The position numbers were made by a program, and so were the translations under genes. Under the pieces are notes generated by a model. That model had not been told where the DNA came from and did not search any database. It worked only from the letters and a program-made list of their open reading frames with translations. From the NCBI RefSeq assembly GCF_000006985.1, contig NC_002932.3:1902877-1966876 (forward strand): DNA of 64,000 nt. Direction: 5' to 3'. Of the stretch, positions 1 through 9,016 are shown piece by piece. This DNA is from Chlorobaculum tepidum TLS (GTDB lineage Bacteria > Bacteroidota > Chlorobiia > Chlorobiales > Chlorobiaceae). Every line of letters starts with the position of its first letter. The stretch's first letter is position 1.

Positions 1-468
1 CTGGTGCACTCCGGCCAGACCGCCCACCACCACGTAATCGCCCACATGGCAGTGGCCGCCAAACTGCACCGAGTTGGCGATCACCACATGGTTGCCGATC
101 ACGCAGTCATGCCCCGCGTGGACGTAAGCCATGATGAGATTGTCGGAACCAACCACGGTCTTGCCACTGGCCTTGGTGCCGCGGTTCAGGGTCACACACT
201 CGCGGATGACTGTACGGTCGCCGATGTGAAGATAGGTCTTCTCCCCGGCGTACTTGAGATCCTGTGGTGCGGTCGCAAGCACCGCGCCGGTCGAAATCCG
301 GCACTCATTGCCGATGCGCGCCCCGTCGGCGATGTGAACATGAGGCCCGATGACCGTCCTGTCGCCGATGACGACATCATCTTCGATCACGGTGTAAGGC
401 CCGATTTCGACCCCTTCGCCAAGCACGGCTCCGGAGCCGATGACCGCTGTTGCGTGAATATTGCGCAT
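1..468 (-). CDS. lpxA: UDP-N-acetylglucosamine acyltransferase LpxA, C-terminally cut by window edge
   Basis: This is the first 156 residues of the enzyme that transfers a 3-hydroxyacyl chain from acyl carrier protein to UDP-GlcNAc, the first step of lipid A synthesis in the cytoplasm. The start is the ATG at 468-466; the frame stays open to base 1, so the 3' end lies outside the window. Left-handed beta-helix hexapeptides run through the whole fragment (for example [14 protein letters not shown]). The family signatures VTLNRGT and [10 protein letters not shown] are present; the latter holds the catalytic His. It begins 13 bases after the stop of the DUF2723 gene, so it is probably the last visible gene of the glgA-gmhB-hemW-DUF2723 operon. 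Family assignment is secure. Confidence 0.93.
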   Translation of the reverse strand, partial: MRNIHATAVIGSGAVLGEGVEIGPYTVIEDDVVIGDRTVIGPHVHIADGARIGNECRISTGAVLATAPQDLKYAGEKTYLHIGDRTVIRECVTLNRGTKASGKTVVGSDNLIMAYVHAGHDCVIGNHVVIANSVQFGGHCHVGDYVVVGGLAGVHQ

Positions 469-481
469 TGAAAAATAGAGA

Positions 482-3142
482 CTATTGCTTGAGTGAATCC
501 AGGCGCTTCCGCAGTTCAGGGAGCGCCGTTTCCAGTTCTTTCATGATCCGATCCGCCTCGTGAACCCTGCCCACCGCACGGTACGTCTGGGCCAGAGTGA
601 AGTACAGATCGGGTTCCTGCTCCGCGCCGCTTTGGGCAGCCAGTGTTTCAAGATAATGAATATACGGATATGCTTTTTCGTTTGCACCGCCTGCCGCATA
701 CATAGCAACCACCGATCCGGCAAGCTTTGGCGTAACCGGATAACGGCTCAGCGGAAACAGCCGGGTATAGCGGTCGAGCACTTCGAGGGCGAGCTCTCCC
801 CTGCGCACAGTTTTGTAAGCACCGGAAGCATCCGGGACCATCACCGCCTGTTCCGGCGATGCAGAGAGGGTGATGGCCAGACGGGCGAACAGTGGCGGAT
901 AGTTGCCGAGCAGGTTCCGGGAGGTTTCATCGATGTGGACCGCAAGATTACCGGTGTTGCGATAACGATAGACGTTAAACAGATTGCCGTACAGCGTGCC
1001 AGGGTCAGCGAAGCTCAACGCCGAATCGCTTTTCAGTGGCACGAGGCGATACACCAGCCCGTCGAGACGCAGATTGCGGTCGAGACCGGTCATCTCGGCA
1101 GGATCGACGGTCAGCGCGAAGTAGATCGGACGCTTGCCGAAATTGTCCACCACGATGGCATAAACGGCGATGTCCTGCGGGCGGAGGAATCCCTGGCCCT
1201 GGTAGGTCAGGGCGGGCTTCAGCGTCCAGCGCAGCGAATCGGAGGGCGCGCCCGGCAGAGCGACGCCAGAGCGCCGGGCGTCGTCGTAGAGCTTTCGAGC
1301 CTCCATCCCTGCAGGTACGGCCACGTTGACCGAATCGACCGGCACGTACGAGATGTTGGCGAGGTCATCGTCACGCATTTCGATGTTGACCGGCTTTGCG
1401 CCACGCGGGCTATCGTGCTTGAGTTGCAGCAGGTACCAGCCGGTATTGGCCAGACTGAGATTGACTACCCGCACGTCGGTACGGATGCGTTCCACCTCCT
1501 GAAGATACCAGAGTGGAAAGGTGTCGTTATCGCCGTTGGTAAAGAGGATGGCATCCTTCTCGCAACTCTGCAACATATTCCAGGCCCAGTCCCACGGCAC
1601 GTAATTGCCGGAGCGGTCATGCGTGCGATAGTTGGCCATGAGCATCCGCCCGTTGATCGAGAGCAAGCCGGATGCCACCACCGCCACGGCAAGCCAGACG
1701 AGCTGCTTCGGATCGAGCGACTTGAGCCTGCCGGAAAACCAGGTAAAGAGCCGCTCGACACCGATGCCAATCCAAAGAGCGAAGGCAAAAAAGCTGCCGA
1801 CGTAGCTGTAGTCGCGCTCGCGCGGCTGCGGTTCGGGCTGGTTGAGGTAAAGCACGAGGATCACACCGGTCATGAGGAAAAGCGTGGCCACAGGCAGCGC
1901 CATCTTCCAGTTTTTGCGAAAATGGGCACCCGCGCCGAAAAGCCCCACGAGGAAAGGGATCCCCCAAAGCTTTCCCCAGTCGACAACCGCCCCCTCGACA
2001 TCAGCGGAACGGCCAATAAACTGCCATCCGAAATAGCGGAGATACATCTGGTTGAGCTGGTAGCGCCAGAAGTAGTCCCACTCGCTCGAATATTTCTGAT
2101 AGAAGTACTGATAGACCGGCTCAGGCGACCAGCGCCTCGGCCACAGTGGCCACTCGCCGTACTGCTCGCGATTGACGTAGGAGAAAAAGGCCTGGAGCGT
2201 CGAGGGGTTATTCTCGTTGATCGGCGGACCGGCATGGGCACGAACAAAAATCAGCATGTAGGAGGTATAACCGAGAATAAGCAGCACTACCGAGAACAGC
2301 CCAAGGTTCAGCAGTACGAGCCGCTTCTTATGGCTGTACCAGATGCCGGATGCCAGCGCCGCAACAAGCAGGCTCATGCCCCACCAGGAGGTGGTGACAA
2401 GCAGCACCGGTATGCCCTTGATGATCAGCTTGTATATCAGAAAAAACAGCCCGAGGCTGAAAAGCGTCATCAGGCTGAACGATTTCAGATCGACGGTATA
2501 TTTCTTAAAATAGTAGATCAGCACCAGCGCGAAGAGCGCCAGCAGGCAGAGCAGGTGCACGCCGATAGAGAGGCCGATCAGGTACATCACGCCGAGCAGC
2601 CACCGCTCGCTGCCGGGCGCGGGGTCTTCGTCATACCAGCAAAGCATCATCCAGAAGATGGTGGCCGTCAGCAGTGACGATGCCGCCCAGAGACCGGTTT
2701 CCGTGGCGTTGAACCAGAAGCTGTCGGAAAAGGCGAGCGCCAGAGCACCCACCACCCCGCCTCCGTAAGCAGCGATCTGTTCGTGCAGACTCCAGCCGTC
2801 CGGCTTCGAGTCGCGGTAGAGCGCAATCAGCCGGACAATAATCAGGTAGGTCAGCATGATGGTCGTCGAGCTGATCAGCGTGCTGAAGAAGTTGAGGCGC
2901 GCACCGATATCCTGGAAAAAAGGAAGCAGCGAAAAGAGGTGCCCGACCAGAAGGTAGAGCGGAGCGCCGGGCGGATGCGGAATACCGAGAGTGTACGAGG
3001 TGGCAATCACCTCCCCGCAGTCCCAAAACGAAAAGGTCGGGGCCATCGTCGAGAGATAGACCGCTTCGGCAACCAGAAATATTCCGGCGGCGATGATCCG
3101 GTTCGCGTTTCTGTGAGTCATTCGGGACTGGTTGTTAGACAA
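482..3142 (-). CDS. DUF2723 membrane protein, TMEM260-like putative glycosyltransferase
   Basis: This 886-residue protein belongs to the DUF2723 family. Near the N-terminus is the motif [24 protein letters not shown] (within residues about 38-60), the conserved acidic first-loop region of GT-C type glycosyltransferases. About a dozen hydrophobic segments follow up to about residue 500. The last 350 residues are soluble and probably periplasmic, ending in a TPR-like helical stretch ([16 protein letters not shown]). The human family member TMEM260 is a protein O-mannosyltransferase; the bacterial substrate is unknown. It lies 18 bases after hemW and 13 before lpxA, among lipopolysaccharide sugar genes, so transfer of a lipid-linked sugar to protein or envelope glycan is a reasonable guess. 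Function not demonstrated. Confidence 0.8.
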   Translation of the reverse strand: MSNNQSRMTHRNANRIIAAGIFLVAEAVYLSTMAPTFSFWDCGEVIATSYTLGIPHPPGAPLYLLVGHLFSLLPFFQDIGARLNFFSTLISSTTIMLTYLIIVRLIALYRDSKPDGWSLHEQIAAYGGGVVGALALAFSDSFWFNATETGLWAASSLLTATIFWMMLCWYDEDPAPGSERWLLGVMYLIGLSIGVHLLCLLALFALVLIYYFKKYTVDLKSFSLMTLFSLGLFFLIYKLIIKGIPVLLVTTSWWGMSLLVAALASGIWYSHKKRLVLLNLGLFSVVLLILGYTSYMLIFVRAHAGPPINENNPSTLQAFFSYVNREQYGEWPLWPRRWSPEPVYQYFYQKYSSEWDYFWRYQLNQMYLRYFGWQFIGRSADVEGAVVDWGKLWGIPFLVGLFGAGAHFRKNWKMALPVATLFLMTGVILVLYLNQPEPQPRERDYSYVGSFFAFALWIGIGVERLFTWFSGRLKSLDPKQLVWLAVAVVASGLLSINGRMLMANYRTHDRSGNYVPWDWAWNMLQSCEKDAILFTNGDNDTFPLWYLQEVERIRTDVRVVNLSLANTGWYLLQLKHDSPRGAKPVNIEMRDDDLANISYVPVDSVNVAVPAGMEARKLYDDARRSGVALPGAPSDSLRWTLKPALTYQGQGFLRPQDIAVYAIVVDNFGKRPIYFALTVDPAEMTGLDRNLRLDGLVYRLVPLKSDSALSFADPGTLYGNLFNVYRYRNTGNLAVHIDETSRNLLGNYPPLFARLAITLSASPEQAVMVPDASGAYKTVRRGELALEVLDRYTRLFPLSRYPVTPKLAGSVVAMYAAGGANEKAYPYIHYLETLAAQSGAEQEPDLYFTLAQTYRAVGRVHEADRIMKELETALPELRKRLDSLKQ

Positions 3143-3160
3143 TTCGTATCAGCCGGGCAT

Positions 3161-4288
3161 TCACTCCGAAAGCAGTTCGGCGGCCACATGATCGGCAAAA
3201 AGAAAGCCTTCTTCGGTCAGCGTCACCGTGCCCTTTTTGACACCGATCCACCCTTTTTCCTGTAGCGTAACAAGGATGTCATCGAGATGCTGATGCCCTA
3301 ATTTATGCCCTTTTCGCAAAAACCCAACAGACAGCGGTTTGCGGATTCTCAGGGAGAGAAAAACCTCTTCGTCGAAGCGCTGCGCTTCGGTCAACACCTC
3401 GCGAAAATCGACCGCGCCGACAGGATCAGTGAGGTAGCGCGTCAGGCTGCTCACGTTCGAGAAGCGCGTCTCGGCGTCGCCATCGACAAGAAAGCTGTGT
3501 GCCGCCGGGCCGAAACCGAGGTACGGCTCGCGCATCCAGCTCGCGAGGTTGTAGCGCGAGTGATGCCCTTCGAGCGCGAAGTTGGAAATTTCGTAGTGGC
3601 CGTACCCCGCATTGCCAAGCAACTCCGCCGCCATCCGGTACATCGCCGCCTGCGCCTCTTCGCCAGGCAGGTCACGGAGACCTTTCCGCACATCGCGCCA
3701 CAGCCGGGTCTTCTCTTCGAGCGTGAGCATATAGATCGAGATGTGCTGCGGACAAAGATCGAGCGCCGCACGAAGGTCGCCCTCCCACTCGGCGAGCATC
3801 TCCCCCTCCGCGCCGCACATCAGATCGATGCTGACCGACGGAAAGCGTTCGAGCGCTTCCAAAACAACACGGCGGGCGTCGGCAGCCGAATGCGCCCGTC
3901 CGAGCGCCCGGAGCTTGCGGTCAGCAAAAGACTGCACACCAATAGAGAGCCGGTTGACGCCGACCGATTGCAGCGCATCGAGCGAGGCTGGCAAGAGATC
4001 CTCGGGATTGGCTTCGAGCGTGATTTCGGTTTCAGCGGAGATTCGGGCAATACCGGAGATTTGCGACAGCCAGCCGTCGATGAAGGAGGGCGGAACCAGA
4101 GAAGGCGTGCCGCCGCCGAAGTGAATCGCCTTGATCGACTGTCCCGCGAAGAGCGCCGCCTTCGCCGCCGTCTCAACGGCAAGCGCCTCGAAAAAGCGCT
4201 CGACGAAGCCGGGCCGCGTGACCAGAAAAAAGTCGCAGTAAGGGCAACGCTCCCGGCAGAAAGGAATGTGCAAATACAGGCAAATCAT
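3161..4288 (-). CDS. hemW: Radical SAM heme chaperone HemW
   Basis: This 375-residue HemN/HemW-family protein carries the radical-SAM cluster motif CRERCPYCDF, with Cys11, Cys15 and Cys18. The tail contains HHSRYNLASWMREPYLGFGPAAHS, the region that in HemW corresponds to the H-N-x-x-Y-W heme-binding signature. HemW proteins bind heme and insert it into target proteins; they are not coproporphyrinogen oxidases, and the family is often misnamed as such. The FGGGTPS motif near residue 57 and a C-terminal winged-helix-like segment fit the family, as does the length. It sits 81 bases after gmhB. The separation from true HemN rests on overall resemblance and the short N-terminus. Confidence 0.88.
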   Translation of the reverse strand: MICLYLHIPFCRERCPYCDFFLVTRPGFVERFFEALAVETAAKAALFAGQSIKAIHFGGGTPSLVPPSFIDGWLSQISGIARISAETEITLEANPEDLLPASLDALQSVGVNRLSIGVQSFADRKLRALGRAHSAADARRVVLEALERFPSVSIDLMCGAEGEMLAEWEGDLRAALDLCPQHISIYMLTLEEKTRLWRDVRKGLRDLPGEEAQAAMYRMAAELLGNAGYGHYEISNFALEGHHSRYNLASWMREPYLGFGPAAHSFLVDGDAETRFSNVSSLTRYLTDPVGAVDFREVLTEAQRFDEEVFLSLRIRKPLSVGFLRKGHKLGHQHLDDILVTLQEKGWIGVKKGTVTLTEEGFLFADHVAAELLSE

Positions 4289-4345
4289 CGGGCGCCTTTC
4301 TCATTATTTTTCCAACACCCCGAAACCGATTCTCCAAACCCTGCT

Positions 4346-4381
4346 GTCCCTGAAGTCCTTTTCGTCCTTTCAGTCCCTTGA
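4346..4381. repeat. Four tandem degenerate 9-bp units (GTCCYT-type)
   Basis: Four consecutive 9-base units read gtccctgaa, gtccttttc, gtcctttca and gtcccttga on the plus strand (4346-4354, 4355-4363, 4364-4372, 4373-4381). On the minus strand this is a run of AAGGACT-like units. The block overlaps the last codons and the TGA of gmhB (4370-4372) and extends into the spacer before hemW. It may be a small VNTR. No function can be inferred. Confidence 0.6.
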
Positions 4382-4969
4382 TGTTGGCTGCCCCAAAATG
4401 TAGCCGGTGACAGCCTGGTAGAGATCGTCGGCGACATGATCCGGAAAAATCTGGTGCTGCTCGCAGAGCGACTCCTCGTTGTGGCCGGTTCTGACGAGTA
4501 TCGTTTTCAACCCGGCCCGCTGGCCGCACTCGACATCAATGAGCTTGTCGCCGATGAAAAACGATGCGCTGCGATCCACCTCGAAGCCCTCCTCGCGCAG
4601 GTCGGCGATGGCCTGCTCCACCATGCGGGGCGAGGGTTTGCGGTGATCGATGAAGCGGTCGTACTCGGGATGTGGATAGTTTGGATGCGCCGGGCAGTAG
4701 TAGCAGCGGTCGAAAGAGGTCTGGCGCTCCGCCAGCAGTTCGTTGAGATAGTCGTTGACATCTTCGACATCCTGTGGTGTCACGATGCCACGGGCGATAC
4801 CCGCCTGGTTGGTAATGAGCACGATCCGGAACCCCGCCTCGCGCGCAATCGCGATGGCCTCGTCCGCGCGGTCGATCAGGATGAACTCCTCGCGGCTCGA
4901 AACATAGCGGCCAATGTCGCGGTTGATCGTTCCGTCCCGGTCAAGAAAAAGCACCTTCGCAGACTCCAT
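4370..4969 (-). CDS. gmhB: D,D-heptose 1,7-bisphosphate phosphatase-like HAD protein
   Basis: This 199-residue HAD-IIIA phosphatase has motif I FLDRDGTIN (residues 8-16), motif II around LITNQAG (51-57) and motif III/IV KPSP...FFIGDKLIDVECG. GmhB removes the C7 phosphate from heptose bisphosphate during ADP-heptose synthesis for the LPS core. The zinc loop of E. coli GmhB (C-x-H...C-x-C) is degenerate here: Cys89 and Cys92 remain in CYYCPAHP, but the second cysteine pair before RKP is replaced (RFIDHRKP). It may therefore lack the structural zinc. Its last residues are encoded by a tandem repeat. It lies 9 bases downstream of glgA; the isomerase gene gmhA is at 33436-34065. A different small phosphorylated substrate cannot be ruled out. 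Confidence 0.8.
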   Translation of the reverse strand: MESAKVLFLDRDGTINRDIGRYVSSREEFILIDRADEAIAIAREAGFRIVLITNQAGIARGIVTPQDVEDVNDYLNELLAERQTSFDRCYYCPAHPNYPHPEYDRFIDHRKPSPRMVEQAIADLREEGFEVDRSASFFIGDKLIDVECGQRAGLKTILVRTGHNEESLCEQHQIFPDHVADDLYQAVTGYILGQPTSRD

Positions 4970-4978
4970 CGCACCACC

Positions 4979-6445
4979 TCAGCCAAGCAGATTTCGGTAG
5001 AGCTCGGCATACTGCCCCGCCGACGTGCTCCACGAAAAATCGCGCCCCATGCATTCGAGCATGAGCGCGCTCCAGCGCTCCCTGTTGGCAAACAGTGCCA
5101 GCGCCTCCTGCAACTTCGCCGTCAGCGCCTCGGGCGTGTAGTCGGTAAAGATGAAGCCGGTACCCTTGTCGCCGGAGACCTCCTCGATGGTATCGACAAT
5201 GCCGCCGCCCGCGTAGGCAACCGGCACGGTGCCGTAGTTCATGGCAAACATCTGCATCATGCCGCACGCCTCGATGCGGGAGGTCATGAGCAAAATGTCA
5301 AGTCCGGCGATCATCTGGTGGTAAAACGCATCAGTGAATTCGGGCCGGAAGGCCATCTTCTCCTCGTTTTCCTCCGCGGTCTCCTTGAGCGCCTGGTCGA
5401 ACTCCTTGTCGCCCGAACCGAACACGATGAGCTGAATGTCGAGCTCAAGCAGCTTCGCGAGGCTTGCCTTGACGATCTCCGCGCCCTGGTATTGATCGAA
5501 GCTTCCGATCACGCCGACAACCGGCGTCTCTTCGGAAAATGGCAGACCAACCTCTTCGAGCAGCACCTTCTTGTCCTCGAGTTTCATCTCCGGCTGTTCG
5601 GCGCTGTAGCGCTTCTTGATGAGCTTGTCCGAGGATGGATTCCACTGGCGAGTGTCCATGCCGTTGAGAATACCGTGGAAACGGTCGCCGCACGCCTTCA
5701 GCGCCTTGTCCATGCCGAACGAAAGCTCCGGATCATCGAGAAGCTGGCGGGCGTAGCGATCCGAGGTGGTGGTGACCAGATCGGCGTGCTTGATGCCGGT
5801 AGCCAGCAGGTTGACCTCGCCGCCCTCCATGTCGAGCGCGTCGCACACCTCCGGGTCGAGATGCTTCTGGAACGCCTTCGACGGAAAAACGCCCTGGCGG
5901 TAAACATTATGAATGGTCTGCACAACCTTCACCTTTTTGAAGAAGTCGTGTTTGGCGTATCGCGTCTTGGCGAGCAGCGCCACCAGACCGGCGTGCCAGT
6001 CATGGCAGTGGATAATGTCGGGCTGCCAGCCCAGGCGCACGAGCGTCTCCATGACGCCGACGCTGAAAAAGATGATTCGCTCCGCGCTGCCCTTGTGGTC
6101 TCCTCCGAGCGAAATGTCGGAGAAAAGCCCGTAGCGCTTGAAATATTTCTCGTTATAGAGGAAATAGGTTTGAATCTTGCTTGACGGGAGGGCGGTAACC
6201 TTTATGTGCAGCATGTCGGTCTTGTCCTTGAGAGGGACTTCAATGTCCGACAGCCTGAGCACATCATGCAAACGGAACTTCCGGTCGTTGATGATACCAT
6301 ATTTGGGCATCATGATTCTGGCCTCGAAACCCTCCTCTTCGAGCGCCTGGGGGAATGATGCCATGTAGTCGGCCAGAGAACTGACCCTTACAAAAGGAGA
6401 ACTCTCGCCAGAGACATAAAGAACCTTAAAATTTCTTCTGGCCAT
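4979..6445 (-). CDS. glgA: Glycogen/starch synthase GlgA-type (GT5), divergent donor site
   Basis: This 488-residue GT5 enzyme would transfer glucose from ADP-glucose to glycogen in the cytoplasm. The N-terminal catalytic domain has YVSGESSPF, IIHCHDWHAGL and a central ILNGMDTRQWNP; the C-terminal half has the retaining E-x7-E type motif TSRIEACGMMQMFAMNYGTVPVAYAGGGIVDT. The usual KxGGLADV nucleotide-sugar loop is replaced by RVSSLADYMASFP at residues 20-32, so the ADP-glucose lysine and both glycines are missing. Homologues with this altered loop occur in Chlorobi and Bacteroidetes. It heads an operon with gmhB and hemW, and its promoter would lie in the 123-base spacer shared with the divergent lipoprotein gene. 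A role in another alpha-glucan or envelope glycan is possible. Confidence 0.85.
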   Translation of the reverse strand: MARRNFKVLYVSGESSPFVRVSSLADYMASFPQALEEEGFEARIMMPKYGIINDRKFRLHDVLRLSDIEVPLKDKTDMLHIKVTALPSSKIQTYFLYNEKYFKRYGLFSDISLGGDHKGSAERIIFFSVGVMETLVRLGWQPDIIHCHDWHAGLVALLAKTRYAKHDFFKKVKVVQTIHNVYRQGVFPSKAFQKHLDPEVCDALDMEGGEVNLLATGIKHADLVTTTSDRYARQLLDDPELSFGMDKALKACGDRFHGILNGMDTRQWNPSSDKLIKKRYSAEQPEMKLEDKKVLLEEVGLPFSEETPVVGVIGSFDQYQGAEIVKASLAKLLELDIQLIVFGSGDKEFDQALKETAEENEEKMAFRPEFTDAFYHQMIAGLDILLMTSRIEACGMMQMFAMNYGTVPVAYAGGGIVDTIEEVSGDKGTGFIFTDYTPEALTAKLQEALALFANRERWSALMLECMGRDFSWSTSAGQYAELYRNLLG

Positions 6446-6568
6446 CTATCTCACACTCTGTCTGATTTTTTTCTCAAATCGCTTTCATAGAATACCTTCA
6501 GTTTTTAATTTAAGAATTTTCATGCTGAGAAACAATTTAGCAGCTTTCAACTCTGAAGGAGCACGTCA

Positions 6569-8323
6569 TTGAAAGAATTTCCCGGCCTGAAAATTCTGGC
6601 AGCCCTCCTGATTCCCCTGCTCTTCTGCGCCTGCGCCGTTGACCGCCCCCCAACAGGCGGCCCGCCTGATCGCTCGCCATTGAGCGTAACCTCCACGCTT
6701 CCGGCCTCCGCGTCGGTCAATACATCGCCACAAACGATCCGCATCGCCTTCAACCATTATGTCGGCAGGAATGATCTTTCGAAATCGATTTTTTTCGCCC
6801 CTCGTATCGATGATTACGAGGTGTCGATCCACGGAAAAGAGGCCGACATCCGGCTATACTCGCCGTTGCAACAAAACCGCACCTACACACTCACGCTGCG
6901 CACCCCACTGAAAAGCCTGGACGGAAACCACCAACTCGACCGGAGCTGGGTGCTCGCCTTTTCAACCGGCCCCGTTATCGATCAGGGGACGATCGAAGGG
7001 CGTGTATGGACAAACCGTTTGGCTCCAATGCAGAACGCCACGGTGATGGCCTACAATGCTTCACGCTCAAACGCCGTTCCGGAGAGAAGACCGGATTATA
7101 TCGCCCAGAGCGGCCCGTCCGGTGAGTATCGTTTCGAATATCTCGCTCCCGGCAGCTACCGCATCGTGGCCATAACTGATAATAACGGCAACCTGCAATT
7201 CGATCCCGAAACGGAAGTGTTCGCCGTCGCCGCTACGCCAACGGTTCAAACAGGCATGGCCGGCGTCGGGTTGCGCTTCGCGCCAGAGGACTATTCGGCG
7301 AGATCACTGCAATCATGCCGCATCATCAACAACCGGGAAATCGAGATCACCTTCAAAAACGCCATTCCCGCGCGGAGCTTCGAGCTGTCCGCTATACGGA
7401 TCGAAAATACCGCCACCGGCGCAAGCCTGCCAGTGCTTGGCTATTTCTCGCTGTCGAGAAGCAGCGAGGATACTACCTACCGCATCCTGACCGCGCCGAT
7501 GGAGGATCGGGCCTTTTACCGCCTCCGGTTCTCGCCCGGCGATGCCGAAAGTCAGACCTCGGAGCTGACCTTTTCCGGCAATGCACACACGGAGCGCTAC
7601 CCGGAGCTTTCGGTCAGTATCGTTCCGGCCAATGGAGCGGACAACGTCATCACCGAAACGATCCGTCCTGAATCCGGCTCGTCGATTGAGTTGCAATGCA
7701 ACCTGCCGGTGGTCGAATCATCGGTCAAGCCAGCCGTAACGCTTTCTTTGTCCGAAAAAGGCCAGCAGATACCGGTACCGTTCACCATCTCCCGAATCGA
7801 CAGCCGAACGTTCGCCATCGTGGCATCACAGGGGTTCCAGCACAGCAAGGACTACCTGGTACAGGTCAAGCCCGGGATACTCAAGGGACTTGTCGGCGAA
7901 CCGTCAAAAACAGCATTGGTGCAATCGCGCTTCAGCACCGCTGGCCCTGACGCGTATGGAGAAATCAGCGGCTCTGGCAGGGCAAACGCTCCAGCGGTTG
8001 TCGTCGAAGCCCGGCGCACAGGCTCGGAAGCATCCCGGCGCATGGTAGCGAAAACCGACGCCAGCGGAACATTCCGTTTCGATTTCCACGATCTTCCGGC
8101 GGGTGAGTACACCATCGCCGGATTCATTCCGTCTGCATCGGGCGCGATCTCGCCCATGACCCGGTGGAACAGCGGTTCTGTCGCGCCGTTCGCGCCATCC
8201 GATCCCTTCGCTGCCCTGACCATTACCGTTCGCGGCGGATGGACAACCGAGGATGTCCGGCTCGACATTCCATCGGCCAGACGATCCGGCCCTGACGATG
8301 CAAAATCGCCAGAGAAGCCGTAA
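6569..8323 (+). CDS. Ig-like (SbsA/Big_5) domain lipoprotein
   Basis: This 584-residue envelope protein starts at TTG 6569, preceded by a good ribosome site (GAAGGAG at 6555-6561). The N-terminus is a lipoprotein signal, LAALLIPLLFCACAV, with the probable lipidated Cys near residue 22 or 24. Residues about 30-130 form a Big_5 Ig-like domain (IRIAFNHYVGRNDLS...YTLTLRTPLKSLDGN). A carboxypeptidase-regulatory-like beta-sandwich follows (GPSGEYRFEYLAPGSYRIVAITD, about 175-205), then further beta-rich domains; a second such sandwich sits near the C-terminus (GTFRFDFHDLPAGEYTIAGF). Similar proteins are common in Bacteroidetes/Chlorobi, with no defined role. It is 38 bases upstream of bchJ. It would be anchored in the outer membrane. 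Confidence 0.8.
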   Translation: MKEFPGLKILAALLIPLLFCACAVDRPPTGGPPDRSPLSVTSTLPASASVNTSPQTIRIAFNHYVGRNDLSKSIFFAPRIDDYEVSIHGKEADIRLYSPLQQNRTYTLTLRTPLKSLDGNHQLDRSWVLAFSTGPVIDQGTIEGRVWTNRLAPMQNATVMAYNASRSNAVPERRPDYIAQSGPSGEYRFEYLAPGSYRIVAITDNNGNLQFDPETEVFAVAATPTVQTGMAGVGLRFAPEDYSARSLQSCRIINNREIEITFKNAIPARSFELSAIRIENTATGASLPVLGYFSLSRSSEDTTYRILTAPMEDRAFYRLRFSPGDAESQTSELTFSGNAHTERYPELSVSIVPANGADNVITETIRPESGSSIELQCNLPVVESSVKPAVTLSLSEKGQQIPVPFTISRIDSRTFAIVASQGFQHSKDYLVQVKPGILKGLVGEPSKTALVQSRFSTAGPDAYGEISGSGRANAPAVVVEARRTGSEASRRMVAKTDASGTFRFDFHDLPAGEYTIAGFIPSASGAISPMTRWNSGSVAPFAPSDPFAALTITVRGGWTTEDVRLDIPSARRSGPDDAKSPEKP

Positions 8324-8361
8324 CCTGAAATCAACGCACAAACAGACTTTTTTATTTTTCA

Positions 8362-8937
8362 ATGAGCAGCAGCCCATCACGAATCGGACCCAATTCCATC
8401 ATACAGACCGTCGGCGCCCTTGAAACCGCTTACGGCAAAAACGAAACCGAAAAGCTTCTGAAAAAGATTGGTCAGGGCTACCTGATCAACAACCTGCCAT
8501 CGGAGATGGTCGAAGAGTCCAAATTCCACGCGCTGGTCACGGCCTTGCAGAAAGAACTCGGCGAAACGGCCACAGCGGGAATCCTCAAGGAGTCGGGTGA
8601 ACGTACCGCGAAGTATCTGCTAAAGGTTCGCATTCCCGGCCCGTTCCAGACGATCGTCAAGCTGCTTCCCGCAGGTCTGGCTTTCAAAGTACTCCTCTTC
8701 GCCATCAGCAAGAACGCCTGGACCTTCGCCGGAAGCGGCGAGTTCAGTTACGGCTCGAAGCCGTCGCCGAACGTGATGGTCAAGGTCACCTTCCCGTCGC
8801 ATCCGGTGGTGAGCAACTTCTACCTCGGCACCTTCACCGCCCTGCTGCGCGAGCTGGTCAGCCCCAAGACCGAGATCAAGGCCGACATCCGCAAGGAGGG
8901 TAGCGCGATTCGCTGCAACTACCTCTGCAAAATCTGA
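8362..8937 (+). CDS. bchJ: BchJ-type bacteriochlorophyll biosynthesis protein (V4R domain)
   Basis: This 191-residue protein is recognised as BchJ, the vinyl-reductase-associated protein of the V4R (4-vinyl reductase) family. The N-terminus NSIIQTVGALETAYGKNETEKLL and the C-terminal IRKEGSAIRCNYLCKI are typical. In C. tepidum BchJ was once thought to reduce the 8-vinyl group. Genetic work on that organism assigned the reductase to BciA and left BchJ an auxiliary role, possibly in substrate channelling. The V4R fold binds small ligands. No Shine-Dalgarno sequence is evident before ATG 8362. The gene stands alone after the lipoprotein and is followed by a hairpin at 8955-8984. Confidence 0.87.
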   Translation: MSSSPSRIGPNSIIQTVGALETAYGKNETEKLLKKIGQGYLINNLPSEMVEESKFHALVTALQKELGETATAGILKESGERTAKYLLKVRIPGPFQTIVKLLPAGLAFKVLLFAISKNAWTFAGSGEFSYGSKPSPNVMVKVTFPSHPVVSNFYLGTFTALLRELVSPKTEIKADIRKEGSAIRCNYLCKI

Positions 8938-8954
8938 ACATACTCCGACAGCAA

Positions 8955-8984
8955 GGCGACCGGGAAGCTCCCGGATGCCTCGCC
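8955..8984. terminator. Hairpin between bchJ and the kamA-like remnant
   Basis: Inner stem CCGGGA (8960-8965) pairs with TCCCGG (8969-8974) around AGC; outer GGCGA (8955-8959) pairs with TCGCC (8980-8984) across a small bulge. It lies 17 bases after the bchJ stop and just before the convergent pseudogene. There is no U-tract, so factor-independent termination is uncertain. Confidence 0.4.
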
Positions 8985-9016
8985 GACGACGCATCGGAAC
9001 GTCTCGACGAAATGCC

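Noticed and set aside
560-2677. 705-codon open frame on the plus strand
   Set aside because: It is antisense to the DUF2723 gene, with no recognisable domain, signal or ribosome site. The minus-strand product has clear membrane topology and family motifs.
4436-6184. 582-codon plus-strand frame over gmhB and glgA
   Set aside because: It spans two well-defined minus-strand genes and has shadow-type composition.
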